A stretch of DNA of 48,235 nucleotides from an uncultured Bacteroidota bacterium (GCA_902533655.1 CACAMX010000005.1:1-48235), one strand, 5' to 3'. Positions 8,749 through 18,722 are shown, counted from the first letter of the stretch. Translations and numbers: made by a program. The notes: generated by a model not told the origin, from the letters alone.

Positions 8749-9174
8749 TTAGTAGGTCATCGGAACCCAACAGCCATCAACCCACAAAAAACCAGTTGGC
8801 ATGCTTTTCCAAAATCCTTTTTGCCATTTGTAACCTATCTTTTTTTTCTTCCATTTTCCTGAAATCCAAACATATTGCTGATAGAAAGGACTCCATTTCC
8901 AATGACCACCTACCCAAACATATCCTCTCTTTTTGTATTTTGGATTATTAATTTTTGCTTTTTTTCTGATAGGTTTTTTAATAACAACTCTATTTTTCTT
9001 TTTTCTTTTTTTCTTCTTGTGGTAAATATTTCCATTTTTATCAATGTATTTATTTTTCTCAGATTTAGTTATAATTTTCTCTGATTTATTTTTTTTTAAG
9101 TTAACTACTGTTTGAGAATATACATCATTGAAGAAGAAAAAGAATAATATTGCTATTGTTGTTAATTTGTTCAT
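8749..9174 (-). CDS. Secreted basic WXXGXW-repeat protein
   Basis: The 141-residue protein has a signal peptide (MNKLTTIAILFFFFFNDVYSQ), an extremely lysine-rich middle (for example KKKKRKKKNRVVIKKPIRKK) and four aromatic repeats spaced about 18 residues apart: YVWVGGHW, YVWISGKW, YKWQKGFW and FLWVDGCW. These fit the YXWGXW/WXXGXW repeat family, which is found in secreted proteins of many Gram-negatives; their function is not established. The strong positive charge suggests binding to an acidic partner such as polysaccharide, LPS or nucleic acid (inference). It is transcribed in the same direction as the arylsulfotransferase operon, about 40 bases upstream, but that operon has its own promoter. 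Confidence 0.75.
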   Translation of the reverse strand: MNKLTTIAILFFFFFNDVYSQTVVNLKKNKSEKIITKSEKNKYIDKNGNIYHKKKKRKKKNRVVIKKPIRKKAKINNPKYKKRGYVWVGGHWKWSPFYQQYVWISGKWKKKKIGYKWQKGFWKSMPTGFLWVDGCWVPMTY

Positions 9175-9208
9175 GCTAAAAAGTTTAGATTTTATATTTT
9201 TATAACTT

Positions 9209-9216
9209 TAAATTTG
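9209..9216 (+). promoter_or_regulatory. TAnnTTTG -7 element for the DUF502 operon
   Basis: TAAATTTG lies 12 bases before the ATG at 9229. The TTG start used in the ORF track is the last three bases of this element, which argues against that start. Confidence 0.55.
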
Positions 9217-9228
9217 ATTATTTATTGT

Positions 9229-9798
9229 ATGATAAAAAAATTAATTTATTACTTTTTACAAGGTTTATTATATATAGTACCTATTGCAGTAACATCTTAT
9301 GTAGCGATTTGGGTCATCAGAAGTTTAGAAAATATTTTTGATTTCAAAGTGCCTGGTCTAGGCCTTATTGTTGTAATATTTTCAATCATCATTATTGGCT
9401 TCATTGGATCTATTGTTATAAAAAGTCCTATTAATGCTTTCTTTAAAAGAATTCTAAAGAAAGCTCCATTGCTTGAAACTATATACTCCTCTGTTAAGGA
9501 TTTAATGGGGGCATTTATTGGTAAAAAGAAAGGTTTTAAACAAGCAGTTTTTGTTAAAATTTTTGATAATTCAACAATTGAGAGAATTGGATTTATTACT
9601 AACGAGGATTTAGAAAAATTAAAAATAAATGAAGGAAGGGTCTTGGTATATATTCCTCACTCTTATAACTTTTCTGGAAATCTTTATGTAGTAGAAAAGA
9701 AATATATAACTCCAATAGATGCTTCATCAAGTGAAGTTATGAAGTTAATTGTTTCTGGTGGGGTTGCTGAATTTAATGAATCGGGAAAAAAAGAATAA
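9229..9798 (+). CDS. DUF502 family membrane protein
   Basis: The protein (189 residues from ATG 9229) has two N-terminal transmembrane helices (YYFLQGLLYIVPIAVTSYVA and LGLIVVIFSIIIIGFIGSIV) and then a soluble domain with the PLLETIYSSVKDLMGAF and VYIPHSYNFSGNLYVV motifs of DUF502. The family is widespread in bacteria and plants (COV-like); its function is unknown and is often described as membrane-associated. It heads a plus-strand operon with the PNGase F-like gene two bases downstream. The upstream TTG start in the track is rejected because it overlaps the promoter. Confidence 0.85.
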   Translation: MIKKLIYYFLQGLLYIVPIAVTSYVAIWVIRSLENIFDFKVPGLGLIVVIFSIIIIGFIGSIVIKSPINAFFKRILKKAPLLETIYSSVKDLMGAFIGKKKGFKQAVFVKIFDNSTIERIGFITNEDLEKLKINEGRVLVYIPHSYNFSGNLYVVEKKYITPIDASSSEVMKLIVSGGVAEFNESGKKE

Positions 9799-9800
9799 TA

Positions 9801-12053
9801 ATGAAAAAAATATATCTATTACTGATAATGTTCTCTGTTACATTTGGTTTTGCTCAAAACCCTGGAGACACTATTGTTGTACAAACATTTGACTACAGCA
9901 TGACCTACGGACAGGCATGGGGCCCTCCAAGAGATACTATTGCTCATTTCCCTAACGATCCAAATTTAACTTTTGAGAAGATTATTATGTCTTATAGTAT
10001 GAGATGCAAGGATGGTCAGGTAAATCAGTCAGGAGGAAATAATGTAGCATGTGGAGAATGGGATTACAGCTGTCACACTTATATACATGACAGCACTAGA
10101 ACAGACTCAATTCTTAATAGAACAGCTAGTCATTCAATCACTAATTTTAATGGATCAAATTACCCTTACATCAATTATCCTATTTATAATTACATACAAA
10201 CGTTTGACTCTCTAGGAAACATCATTATTGATTCTGTACTCGCCAGTGCAGATACTATTTATGAAATGGGTATAATTTCCAATAGCAATAGTTTACTTCA
10301 TGATGTTATAGACACATTATCTGTTAATACTTATTGGCAACCTTACAGCTACACCACTGACAGCTCAGGAAATGTCATAAATATTGATACAATGGTTTCC
10401 ACAGGCGTAATTAATATTTCCCAAATTAACTATTACAAAAGATACCCCATGGCCTTTCAAATAATGTCTTTTGTAACACCATACGGAATTGGTTTAGATT
10501 TAGGTCCTGAAGGTAAAACTTGGTATTTTGATTTAACCGATTATGCTCCAATTTTTAAAGGAAATAAGAGAATCACTGTTAGTGGAGGTGGACAATGGCA
10601 AGAGGATATGGATATAAAGTTTTATTTCATTGTTGGAACTCCCCCCAGAGAAGTTCTTGAAATGCAGCAAATTTGGAGGCCTCAATCAAAAAGTTACACA
10701 AGTATCATGAATGATGACTGCTTTGAACCACGGTCTCATAAACTGCTTTCTAGTGCAAGTGCATTTAAAATTAACACTGTGGTCACTGGACATGGACAGC
10801 AAGGGGAATTTATTCCAAGAAATCATTACATTGATGTTGACAATAACCCTTCAAATAAAAACACATGGAGAGTATGGACTGAATGTGCTGAAAATCCTGT
10901 ATACCCACAAGGGGGTACTTGGATTTATGATAGAGCCGGATGGTGCCCTGGGCAAGCTTCTGATGTTAATGAATTTGACATAACAAGTCTCGTTACTCCA
11001 GGTCAACAACATACATTTGACTATGGACTAAACAACGCAACTGGCTCATCAAATTACTGGGTTAGCAGTCAGTTAATTAGCTATGGGACACCAAACTTTA
11101 ACTTGGATGCAAGAATTACAGACATATTATCTCCAACTAATAAAGTTATTAACTCAAGAAAAAACCCAATATGTTCAAAGCCTGAAGTTGTCATTCAAAA
11201 TACTGGATCAACAAATTTGACATCTCTGATCATTAACTATTGGGTTGAAGGATCACCAAACCAAGAAACATTCCAATGGAGTGGTAATCTATCGTTCATG
11301 CAAAAAGATACCGTTAAATTACCAGATCCTCAGAGTCTATGGAATCAATCTACTAATACTGTCTTCAATGTTACTATTACAAGTCCTAATGGTGGCTTTG
11401 ATGAGTATGTTTTAAACAACTCAATGAGCAGTCACTTTGAATATCCTCCAGAATACAATGATATTTTTACAATATGGGTTCAAACCAATAGTGGTGTAAT
11501 AAATTCTCTAACTCAATACTCAGAGACATCATGGGAAATCACTGATAATTCTGATAATATGATTTATAATTCTGGTATACTTATATCAAATACCCAGTAC
11601 AGAGACACTGTTCAATTTGCTCCGGGATGCTATACATTCAAAGTAATTGATGTAGATGATGACGGATTAGATTTCTGGGCTAACAGTGACGGTGCAGGTA
11701 TGATTAGATTCAGAGATATTGGAGCTTCCTGGTTCAAAATTTTTGATTGCGACTTTGGCTCCTTCATACATCATGAATTCAGAGTTGCAAACAATACAGC
11801 AGGAGTTGAAAATTTCAATACTCCAATAAGTATTTTCCCTAATCCAGCTAAAAATCAGATAACAATTAGCTCAAGTATATATAATCCTGTTAGTATATCA
11901 ATCATTGACAAAGTTGGTAGGATAATTGAAAAGAAAGATTGTATGAATTTGGTTAATGAAGTAATTGATATCAAGAACGTGAATAGTGGATCGTATTTTA
12001 TTGAAATTATTTCTGACGACAAGAAATATATTAAGAAGTTTGTCAAAAACTAA
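9801..12053 (+). CDS. PNGase F-like secreted protein with T9SS sorting domain
   Basis: The 750-residue protein has a signal peptide (MKKIYLLLIMFSVTFGFAQ) and a region with the hallmarks of peptide-N-glycosidase F-related proteins of Bacteroidota: CGEWDYSCHTYIHD near residue 90 and GGTWIYDRAGWCPGQ near 375-390, the latter matching the PNGase F C-terminal domain. A second beta domain and a T9SS sorting domain (ISIFPNPAKNQITI to YIKKFVKN) follow. PNGase F removes N-glycans from glycoproteins; whether this homologue keeps that activity cannot be told without aligning the catalytic Asp and Glu residues. The TAATG junction couples it to ispG. Confidence 0.8.
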   Translation: MKKIYLLLIMFSVTFGFAQNPGDTIVVQTFDYSMTYGQAWGPPRDTIAHFPNDPNLTFEKIIMSYSMRCKDGQVNQSGGNNVACGEWDYSCHTYIHDSTRTDSILNRTASHSITNFNGSNYPYINYPIYNYIQTFDSLGNIIIDSVLASADTIYEMGIISNSNSLLHDVIDTLSVNTYWQPYSYTTDSSGNVINIDTMVSTGVINISQINYYKRYPMAFQIMSFVTPYGIGLDLGPEGKTWYFDLTDYAPIFKGNKRITVSGGGQWQEDMDIKFYFIVGTPPREVLEMQQIWRPQSKSYTSIMNDDCFEPRSHKLLSSASAFKINTVVTGHGQQGEFIPRNHYIDVDNNPSNKNTWRVWTECAENPVYPQGGTWIYDRAGWCPGQASDVNEFDITSLVTPGQQHTFDYGLNNATGSSNYWVSSQLISYGTPNFNLDARITDILSPTNKVINSRKNPICSKPEVVIQNTGSTNLTSLIINYWVEGSPNQETFQWSGNLSFMQKDTVKLPDPQSLWNQSTNTVFNVTITSPNGGFDEYVLNNSMSSHFEYPPEYNDIFTIWVQTNSGVINSLTQYSETSWEITDNSDNMIYNSGILISNTQYRDTVQFAPGCYTFKVIDVDDDGLDFWANSDGAGMIRFRDIGASWFKIFDCDFGSFIHHEFRVANNTAGVENFNTPISIFPNPAKNQITISSSIYNPVSISIIDKVGRIIEKKDCMNLVNEVIDIKNVNSGSYFIEIISDDKKYIKKFVKN

Positions 12054-13966
12054 TGTCACACTTTGAAAATCTTTCTAATTATACAAGGTTCAAAACCATT
12101 GAGGTAAAAGTTGGCCCAATAGCTATTGGTGGTAAAAACCCAATTCATATTCAATCGATGACAACTGCAAACACAATGAACACTTCTGCAACAGTTGATG
12201 AATCTATCAGAATGATAGATGCAGGATGTAAACTTGTTAGAATAACAGCTCCTAGTAAAAAAGATGCTGAAAATCTTTCCAATATAAAAAATGAGTTAAG
12301 ATTAAAGGGTTATAAAACTCCCTTAGTTGCAGATATTCATTACACTCCAAATGCAGCAGAGATAGCTGCAAAAATCGTTGAAAAAGTAAGGATTAATCCT
12401 GGCAACTATGCTGACAAAAAAAAGTTCGAAGAGATAGATTATACTGACGAAAGTTACAATAATGAATTACTAAGAATTGAAGAGAAATTTACACCACTTA
12501 TACAAATATGTAAGCAAAATAATACAAGTATGAGAATAGGAACTAACCACGGTTCTCTTTCAGATAGAATTTTAAGTAGATATGGCGACACACCAAAAGG
12601 AATGGTAGAGTCAGCTTTAGAGTTTATAAGAATATGTAGAAAACATGATTACCATAACATTGTCGTCTCAATGAAAGCATCAAATACTAGAGTTATGGTC
12701 TATGCATACAGATTGTTAGTAAATGAGATGATTAAAGAAGATATGAAATATCCTCTACATCTTGGAGTTACTGAAGCAGGAGAGGGTGAAGATGGAAGAA
12801 TTAAATCAGCAGTTGGAATAGGGACCCTTCTTAGTGAGGGTATTGGTGACACAATTAGAGTGTCATTAACTGAGGCTCCTGAGCAAGAAATGCCCGTTGC
12901 TCAAAAAATTCTAGATCATTTCAAAAACATACATAACCACAAAAAAATAGCTGAGACTAAACAACATCAAATTGATTATTTCCAGTATGAGAAAAGAAAA
13001 ACCTTTCAAATCGAAAATATTGGTAACAAAAATGTTCCAATAGTAATTTCAGATTTATCAAACAGAAAAAAAATTACTCAAGCTTCATTTTTTTCGCTAG
13101 GTTACAGGTACTCTGTTCCATTAGACAAATGGCATATTTCAGAAATGGCATCTGATTTTATTTATATTGGTGAGAACGAAATTAACTTTGAAATTCCAGG
13201 AACTCTAAGAATAATTTCAAACTATTCTTCTTGGATAGAGCACAAGAAAGGATTTCCAATTTTTAATCTTAAAGAGTACGAGAAAATTAAATACTTTAGT
13301 GAAACTTTGAATTTTTTAAAAATTTATGATCATGAGATTACACCTTCGCTAATTGATATTTTAAAAAACAACAAATCACTAGTAATTTTTCTAGAATCTG
13401 AGAATATTAATTGCATAGCTGCAATGAGAAAATTTTTCTTTGAACTGATAGAGAAAAAAATAAAAAATCCAATTATAATTTCAAGAAAATATGAATTTAA
13501 CGATGACGAGCAACTACAAATATCAGCATCGATTGATATTGGGTCACTTTTAATTGACGGTCTTGGAGATGGTATTTGTATTTCTTCAAATAATTGTTCA
13601 AATAAAATGCTTAACTCCATTTCCTTTGGTATTCTTCAAGCTAGTAGAACAAGGATTTCTAAAACAGAATATATTTCATGTCCAAGTTGCGGAAGGACTC
13701 TATTTGATTTGCAAGAAACAACAGCTAAAATCAGAAAAGTAACAGATCACTTAAAAGGAGTTAAGATTGGAATCATGGGATGTATTGTTAACGGTCCTGG
13801 TGAAATGGCTGATGCAGATTATGGATATGTTGGTACTGGCCCTGGAAAAATTACTCTTTATAAGGAAAAAACTGTTGTCAAGAAAAATGTTGCTGAAAGT
13901 GAAGCTGTTGATGCCTTGATTGACTTAATTAAAGAAAATGGTGATTGGGTAGATAAGTCTAACTAA
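12053..13966 (+). CDS. ispG: 4-hydroxy-3-methylbut-2-enyl-diphosphate synthase, long form
   Basis: IspG (GcpE) reduces MEcPP to HMBPP in the MEP isoprenoid pathway and uses a [4Fe-4S] cluster. The 637-residue length is that of the insert-containing type found in Bacteroidota, Chlamydiae and plants; the proteobacterial form is about 370. The N-terminal TIM-barrel part (IGGKNPIHIQSMTTANTMNT, LVADIHYTP, RINPGNY) and the C-terminal cluster domain (CPSCGRTLFDLQ and GIMGCIVNGPGEMADADYGY) hold the three Cys ligands and the conserved Glu. The middle (about 300-530) is the less conserved insert. The start overlaps the previous stop by one base (TAATG). Isoprenoid supply links it to the carotenoid gene at the window start. 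Confidence 0.97.
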   Translation: MSHFENLSNYTRFKTIEVKVGPIAIGGKNPIHIQSMTTANTMNTSATVDESIRMIDAGCKLVRITAPSKKDAENLSNIKNELRLKGYKTPLVADIHYTPNAAEIAAKIVEKVRINPGNYADKKKFEEIDYTDESYNNELLRIEEKFTPLIQICKQNNTSMRIGTNHGSLSDRILSRYGDTPKGMVESALEFIRICRKHDYHNIVVSMKASNTRVMVYAYRLLVNEMIKEDMKYPLHLGVTEAGEGEDGRIKSAVGIGTLLSEGIGDTIRVSLTEAPEQEMPVAQKILDHFKNIHNHKKIAETKQHQIDYFQYEKRKTFQIENIGNKNVPIVISDLSNRKKITQASFFSLGYRYSVPLDKWHISEMASDFIYIGENEINFEIPGTLRIISNYSSWIEHKKGFPIFNLKEYEKIKYFSETLNFLKIYDHEITPSLIDILKNNKSLVIFLESENINCIAAMRKFFFELIEKKIKNPIIISRKYEFNDDEQLQISASIDIGSLLIDGLGDGICISSNNCSNKMLNSISFGILQASRTRISKTEYISCPSCGRTLFDLQETTAKIRKVTDHLKGVKIGIMGCIVNGPGEMADADYGYVGTGPGKITLYKEKTVVKKNVAESEAVDALIDLIKENGDWVDKSN

Positions 13967-13969
13967 AAA

Positions 13970-15130
13970 TCAACTAAATTTTATTTGAGATGAAACTGCC
14001 TTAGCTTTGTCAATTAATTTTTCGACCGGCTCTGGTCCATAAGAAAGCGCAACTCCCATTCTTCTATTTACTCTTAAGCTCGGCTTTCCAAAAATTCTAA
14101 CATCGGTATTTGTAATTTGACTTACTTTTTCAAGACCAGTAAAAGTTGGAGTATCAATTGAGTTGATTTGTGATAAAATAACCGATGAAGCTCCATTTTG
14201 AATTAAAGATATTTCCTTAATAGGAAGTCCAAGAATAGCTCTAGCATGTAACTCGAACTCGGAAAAGTTTTGAGTACCCGCTAAAGTAACCATACCAGTA
14301 TCGTGAGGTCTGGGAGACAGCTCAGAAAAGAACACAACATCTTTTTTGACAAAGAATTCAATACCCCAAATTCCACATCCGCTTAATTTCTCAACAATTT
14401 TCTTTGATATTTCTTGTGCATCTTTTAAAACATTTTGATTCATTTTTGCTGGCTGCCAGCTTTGTTGATAATCTCCACTTTTTTGAATATGCCCAATTGG
14501 TGGACAAAAAAGTATATTATTATTTTTTTGTGTAACCGTTAAAAGAGTTATTTCATAATCAAATGAAATGAATTCTTCAATGATAACCTCATTTATATCC
14601 CCTCTTGATCCCTTAATTGAATAATTCCAGGCTTCTCTTACTTGAGATGGTTCTGAAATTGTAGATTGACCTTTTCCTGAACTACTCATTAGTGGTTTTA
14701 CAATACATGGAAATCCGATAATATTAACTGCTTCTGTTAGTTCTTCAAGAGTGCTGGCATATTCATAATTTGCTGTTTTAATATTTAATTCCTTTGCAGC
14801 AAGATCTCTGATTGATTTCCTGTTCATAGTAAAATTTACTGCTTTTGCTGATGGAATAACGCAAATACCATTCTTCTCAAAATCATACAACTTTTCTGTT
14901 CTTATACTTTCTACTTCAGAAACAATATAGTCAGGCATATGCTTTGAAACAATCTTTTCCAGATCATCAGCATTAAGCATATCAATTACTTCATAAGTAT
15001 CTGAAACTTGCATAGCTGGCGCGTTTTCATAATTATCAACAGCAATAACAGTTTGCCCTAATCTCTTTAGTGAAATCACTAGCTCTTTACCTAACTCACC
15101 TGAGCCCAATAACATTATTTTATTTGTCAT
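13970..15130 (-). CDS. purT: Formate-dependent phosphoribosylglycinamide formyltransferase
   Basis: PurT uses ATP and formate to formylate GAR in purine synthesis, an alternative to PurN. The 386-residue length is normal. The sequence shows the biotin carboxylase-like N-domain ([21 protein letters not shown]), an ATP-grasp core ([31 protein letters not shown]) and the characteristic [16 protein letters not shown] and [15 protein letters not shown] motifs. It overlaps the end of ribE by 11 bases and ends three bases from the convergent ispG stop, with no terminator between them. Confidence 0.96.
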   Translation of the reverse strand: MTNKIMLLGSGELGKELVISLKRLGQTVIAVDNYENAPAMQVSDTYEVIDMLNADDLEKIVSKHMPDYIVSEVESIRTEKLYDFEKNGICVIPSAKAVNFTMNRKSIRDLAAKELNIKTANYEYASTLEELTEAVNIIGFPCIVKPLMSSSGKGQSTISEPSQVREAWNYSIKGSRGDINEVIIEEFISFDYEITLLTVTQKNNNILFCPPIGHIQKSGDYQQSWQPAKMNQNVLKDAQEISKKIVEKLSGCGIWGIEFFVKKDVVFFSELSPRPHDTGMVTLAGTQNFSEFELHARAILGLPIKEISLIQNGASSVILSQINSIDTPTFTGLEKVSQITNTDVRIFGKPSLRVNRRMGVALSYGPEPVEKLIDKAKAVSSQIKFS

Positions 15131-15701
15131 TAACTAACTTTTTTATGTACTTACCAAGAATATCGAATTCAATATTAACATAATCATTAATTTTTAAATA
15201 TTTAAAATTTGTATGCTCATAGGTGTATGGAATAATACATACTGAAAATTCATTTTTTAATGAATCAACAACTGTAAGACTAACTCCATTTACAGTTATT
15301 GATCCTTTTTCTACCGTTATTGAGTCATCATCATATTGAAAAAAATATTTCCATGAACCTTCATTTATTTCAATTGAAGTACATTTAGCAGTAGTGTCAA
15401 CATGCCCTTGAACCATATGTCCATCTAAACGATCTCCAATCTTGAGAGATCTCTCTAGGTTTAAAAAATCTCCAGCTTTGACATATTTAAAATTTGTTCT
15501 TTGAATTGTTTCCTCTATTAAATCAACTTGATATGAATTATCATTTAATTTTGTCACTGTTAAGCATGCACCGTTGTGTGAAATACTTTGATCTACTCTT
15601 AGCTCATGTATATTTTCAAAATATATTTCCATTATCAAATTATTTTTTGAAGCAATGATACTTTTAACCTCAACCATTTTTTCTACAATACCAGTGAACA
15701 T
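15120..15701 (-). CDS. ribE: Riboflavin synthase alpha subunit
   Basis: This enzyme dismutates two 6,7-dimethyl-8-ribityllumazine molecules to riboflavin. The 193-residue protein starts with the classic [12 protein letters not shown] and has two lumazine-binding barrel repeats: [10 protein letters not shown]...[14 protein letters not shown] in the first and [13 protein letters not shown] in the second. Length is slightly short but complete. It is the first gene of a two-gene minus-strand unit with purT and diverges from the aminopeptidase gene across a 51-base spacer. No FMN riboswitch is visible upstream; the spacer is too short. Confidence 0.96.
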   Translation of the reverse strand: MFTGIVEKMVEVKSIIASKNNLIMEIYFENIHELRVDQSISHNGACLTVTKLNDNSYQVDLIEETIQRTNFKYVKAGDFLNLERSLKIGDRLDGHMVQGHVDTTAKCTSIEINEGSWKYFFQYDDDSITVEKGSITVNGVSLTVVDSLKNEFSVCIIPYTYEHTNFKYLKINDYVNIEFDILGKYIKKLVNDK

Positions 15702-15725
15702 AGCACAAAAGTTTAATTTAATAAC

Positions 15726-15733
15726 TAATTTTG
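15726..15733 (+). promoter_or_regulatory. TAnnTTTG -7 element for the aminopeptidase-pdxA operon
   Basis: TAATTTTG lies 19 bases before the ATG of the aminopeptidase gene, in the spacer it shares with divergent ribE. No convincing -33 TTG was seen at the expected distance. Confidence 0.5.
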
Positions 15734-15752
15734 TTTAAAATTAAACATTTAT

Positions 15753-17174
15753 ATGCAGATTTCAATCAAAAAAAAATCCATTCCTAACTCTGAAAATGAA
15801 ATTACAGTTCTTGTAAACTCAAATCATCTAAATGAAATAAATATCAGTCAAGAGGAAAAAAAATATTTCTTAAATAAGATAAAGTCAAGTAAAGAGACTA
15901 TTGTTTCTATCAACAGATTAAATCAAAATTTTGTTCTTGTAAACTGTGATAAAGAGATAAATAATTATAAAGATTCGGAGTTTTACAGAAATATTGGTCA
16001 CAAGCTCAATAAAGTATTAGATTCAAAATATACAATTAATGTTATTGACACAGTAAATAAATCATATATTTTAAACTGTATTTTAGAAGGATTAGCACTT
16101 ACGGGATACGAGTATGACAGATTTAAAAAGCAAAAAAAAGATTTAAAAATTATTGTAGATAGTGTTCAGGACCAAAATTTAAACTTTGATGAACTTATTT
16201 CTGTGATAGAATCAACATTTCTTTGCAGAGATTTAGTTAATGATCCCTTCTCTCATCTTAAAGCTAAAGATCTAGCAACAATCATTAAAAAATTAGGCAA
16301 AAAGAATAATTTTAAAACTAAGCATTTCTTCAAAAGTGATATTAAAAAAATGAAAATGGGTGGTTTATTAGCAGTAAATCAAGGGAGTTTAGATGAACCC
16401 AGTTTCAGTATTTTAGAGCATAAACCAAATAACGCAGTTAATAAACGACCTTTAATACTTGTTGGTAAAGGAATAGTATATGATACTGGTGGACTGAGTC
16501 TCAAACCTACAAAAGGTATGGATATAATGAAGGTGGATATGGGAGGTGCTGCTTGTGTTATATCCGCAATTAATGCAGTAGCAAAAAGTAATCTTCCTGT
16601 ATATGTAATTGGTCTGATACCAGCAACAGATAATAGACCTTCTGGTAATGCTTATGCACCAGGCGATGTTGTTGAGATGTACGATGGTACGAATGTTGAG
16701 GTTTTAAATACTGATGCTGAGGGAAGAATGATTCTAGCTGATGCTTTATCTTATGCAAAAAAATATAATCCTCAGTTAGTAATTGACATGGCAACTTTAA
16801 CTGGATCTGCAGCTAGAGCAATTGGACATTTTGGAATAGTATCAATGCATAATAAGGCTGAAAAACAACATCAGAAATTAAAAGAAGCTGGATTGGAGGT
16901 TTATGAAAGACTGGCAGAAATGCCCTTTTGGGATGAATATGATGAGCTTATGAAGTCAGATATAGCTGATATTAGAAACATAGGAAATGCTGATTTCGCT
17001 GGAGCAATAACTGCTGGTAAATTTTTAGTTCATTTCACAGATTACCCATGGATTCATCTTGACATTGCAGGTCCAACTTATGTAACCAGTGAATTTGGAT
17101 ACAGAGGCAAAGGAGCAACAGCCATAGGTGTCAGACTTATTTATAACTTCATTAAAAACTACACAAAAATTTAA
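15753..17174 (+). CDS. Leucyl aminopeptidase, M17 family
   Basis: The cytosolic zinc/manganese aminopeptidase is 473 residues long. The C-terminal catalytic domain has GKGIVYDTGGLSLKPTKGMD and MKVDMGGAACV (metal ligands and catalytic Lys), then the M17 signature NTDAEGRMILADALSYA. The N-terminal 160 residues are the poorly conserved regulatory domain. It removes N-terminal residues from peptides and probably serves peptide recycling. It overlaps pdxA by one base (TAATG), so the two are translationally coupled although functionally unrelated. Confidence 0.94.
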   Translation: MQISIKKKSIPNSENEITVLVNSNHLNEINISQEEKKYFLNKIKSSKETIVSINRLNQNFVLVNCDKEINNYKDSEFYRNIGHKLNKVLDSKYTINVIDTVNKSYILNCILEGLALTGYEYDRFKKQKKDLKIIVDSVQDQNLNFDELISVIESTFLCRDLVNDPFSHLKAKDLATIIKKLGKKNNFKTKHFFKSDIKKMKMGGLLAVNQGSLDEPSFSILEHKPNNAVNKRPLILVGKGIVYDTGGLSLKPTKGMDIMKVDMGGAACVISAINAVAKSNLPVYVIGLIPATDNRPSGNAYAPGDVVEMYDGTNVEVLNTDAEGRMILADALSYAKKYNPQLVIDMATLTGSAARAIGHFGIVSMHNKAEKQHQKLKEAGLEVYERLAEMPFWDEYDELMKSDIADIRNIGNADFAGAITAGKFLVHFTDYPWIHLDIAGPTYVTSEFGYRGKGATAIGVRLIYNFIKNYTKI

Positions 17175-18175
17175 TGAAAAAAGTCAGGCTTGGTATTAGT
17201 GTTGGTGATATAAATGGAGTTGGGCTTGAGCTTATCATAAAAAGCTTCCAAGATTTAAGTTTATTTGAATACTGTAATCCAATATTATATTGCTGCAAAA
17301 ACTTAGTTTCTAAATATGCTGAGAAAGCTAAAATAAATCTAAAAAAAATAAATTTTATTCAGGAAGAAAATCAAGCAGAAGAAAACGTCGTTAATTGTAT
17401 GCACAATTTCAAATCTGATTATCTCTTAAATTTAGGAACTTCAACTAAAGAATCTGGCCTCATAGCTCTTCAATCTTTAAAACACGTTTCTAAAGCTGCA
17501 CTGGCTGGAAAGATTGATTGCCTGGTCACATGTCCAATTAATAAAGAAACTGTCAAATTACACAGTAAAGATTTTATTGGTCACACCGAGTACTTTGAAA
17601 ATCTGTTTCATGGATCATCTCTAATGTTAATGACTAGTGATCAAATGAAAATAGCCTTTTTAACTGGCCATATTGCATTAAATAAGGTCAGTAAAAGAAT
17701 AAATGTTAAAGCTATTTACTCTAAAGTTAAAACCTTACATAAAACTTTACAGAACGATTTTCTTATAAAACATCCCAAAATAGCCGTATTAGCTCTTAAT
17801 CCACATGCAGGAGAAAATGGGATTCTAGGTTTTGAAGAAACAGAGACAATTGTTCCAGCAATAAAAAGAATAAAAAATGAAAATATAATATGCGATGGTC
17901 CGTTTCCCGCTGATAGTTTTTTTAGCAAATCAAATCTGAAAAAGTATGATGCAATTTTATCAATGTATCATGATCAAGGATTAATTCCATTTAAGATGTG
18001 TTCATTCAGTTCTGGAGTTAATTTTACTTCTGGGCTAGAGATTGTTCGAACCTCACCAGTTCATGGTCCTGCATTTGATTTATCTGGTAAAAACATGGCT
18101 GAAATTGGTTCTTTCAAGCAATCTATAATTCAGGCGTGTTTGATTTACAAAAATAGAACGAGTCTTAATCTTTAA
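17174..18175 (+). CDS. pdxA: 4-hydroxythreonine-4-phosphate dehydrogenase
   Basis: PdxA oxidises 4-phosphohydroxythreonine in the DXP-dependent pyridoxal phosphate pathway. The 333-residue protein begins RLGISVGDINGVGLELI and has the family motifs FIGHTEYFENLF, ALNPHAGENGILGFEE and MYHDQGLIPFKM, which include the metal-binding His residues, and ends with EIVRTSPVHGPAFDLSGK. It follows the aminopeptidase with a TAATG overlap and precedes the DUF177-rpmF unit, an arrangement common in Flavobacteriia. PLP made by this pathway is needed by kynureninase later in the window. Confidence 0.95.
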   Translation: MKKVRLGISVGDINGVGLELIIKSFQDLSLFEYCNPILYCCKNLVSKYAEKAKINLKKINFIQEENQAEENVVNCMHNFKSDYLLNLGTSTKESGLIALQSLKHVSKAALAGKIDCLVTCPINKETVKLHSKDFIGHTEYFENLFHGSSLMLMTSDQMKIAFLTGHIALNKVSKRINVKAIYSKVKTLHKTLQNDFLIKHPKIAVLALNPHAGENGILGFEETETIVPAIKRIKNENIICDGPFPADSFFSKSNLKKYDAILSMYHDQGLIPFKMCSFSSGVNFTSGLEIVRTSPVHGPAFDLSGKNMAEIGSFKQSIIQACLIYKNRTSLNL

Positions 18176-18192
18176 AAAAATCAATAAATTAT

Positions 18193-18200
18193 TATATTTG
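18193..18200 (+). promoter_or_regulatory. TAnnTTTG -7 element for DUF177-rpmF
   Basis: TATATTTG lies 18 bases before the DUF177 ATG, in the 43-base gap after pdxA. This suggests the ribosomal gene pair has its own promoter. Confidence 0.55.
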
Positions 18201-18218
18201 CAACCCTAATTTCAAGTT

Positions 18219-18722
18219 ATGTATAGCTTAAAGCTTAACAAAGAAAATTTTAATAAAAAAATAAAATTTGAAATTAGTGATGAGTTCTTTGAGACATACA
18301 CCTTTGACAGGTTTGAGAATGCTAAGCTTCAAATATCTCTTTTTCTCCAAAGAAATGGGGTTTCAAGCAATTATCTACTTAAATTCGAATTAGAAGGAAT
18401 TTTAATAGACATGGCATGCGACATATGTGGTGATAATTTAGATTTTAAAATAAAAAATGAAACAGAGTTCATAATTAAAGAATCAACTAAAATTAATAAT
18501 TCTGATGATGAGATTATTTTTATAAATCCAAAACAAAAAGTAATTGAATTAAATCAGTTTTTTTATGAGTTAATTTATACTTCTGTCCCACAAAGAATTA
18601 CTCACGAATCTAGCAAAAGTGAATGTAACATTGAAATGCTAAGATTAATAGAAAAGTATAAAGAAAATAAAAGAACAGATACATCCAATTGGGATAAACT
18701 CAAAGAATTAAAAATAGATTAA
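18219..18722 (+). CDS. DUF177 (YceD-like) protein, 23S rRNA accumulation factor family
   Basis: The 167-residue protein belongs to DUF177/YceD, the family encoded just before rpmF in most bacteria; in plants and E. coli it is linked to 23S rRNA accumulation. The sequence shows the central [20 protein letters not shown] segment, where one Cys pair (CDIC) remains, and the C-terminal [18 protein letters not shown]. It is one base from rpmF. The position and the motif together make the assignment firm although overall conservation is low. Confidence 0.85.
   Translation: MYSLKLNKENFNKKIKFEISDEFFETYTFDRFENAKLQISLFLQRNGVSSNYLLKFELEGILIDMACDICGDNLDFKIKNETEFIIKESTKINNSDDEIIFINPKQKVIELNQFFYELIYTSVPQRITHESSKSECNIEMLRLIEKYKENKRTDTSNWDKLKELKID

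Noticed and set aside
9214-9228. TTG start extending the DUF502 protein by five residues
   Set aside because: The TTG is the last part of a consensus TAnnTTTG promoter element, and an ATG follows 15 bases later with a normal family N-terminus.
13330-13742. Two ORFs inside the ispG insert region
   Set aside because: They overlap a continuous IspG frame with intact C-terminal cluster motifs; the insert is normal for the Bacteroidota long form, not evidence for a separate gene.
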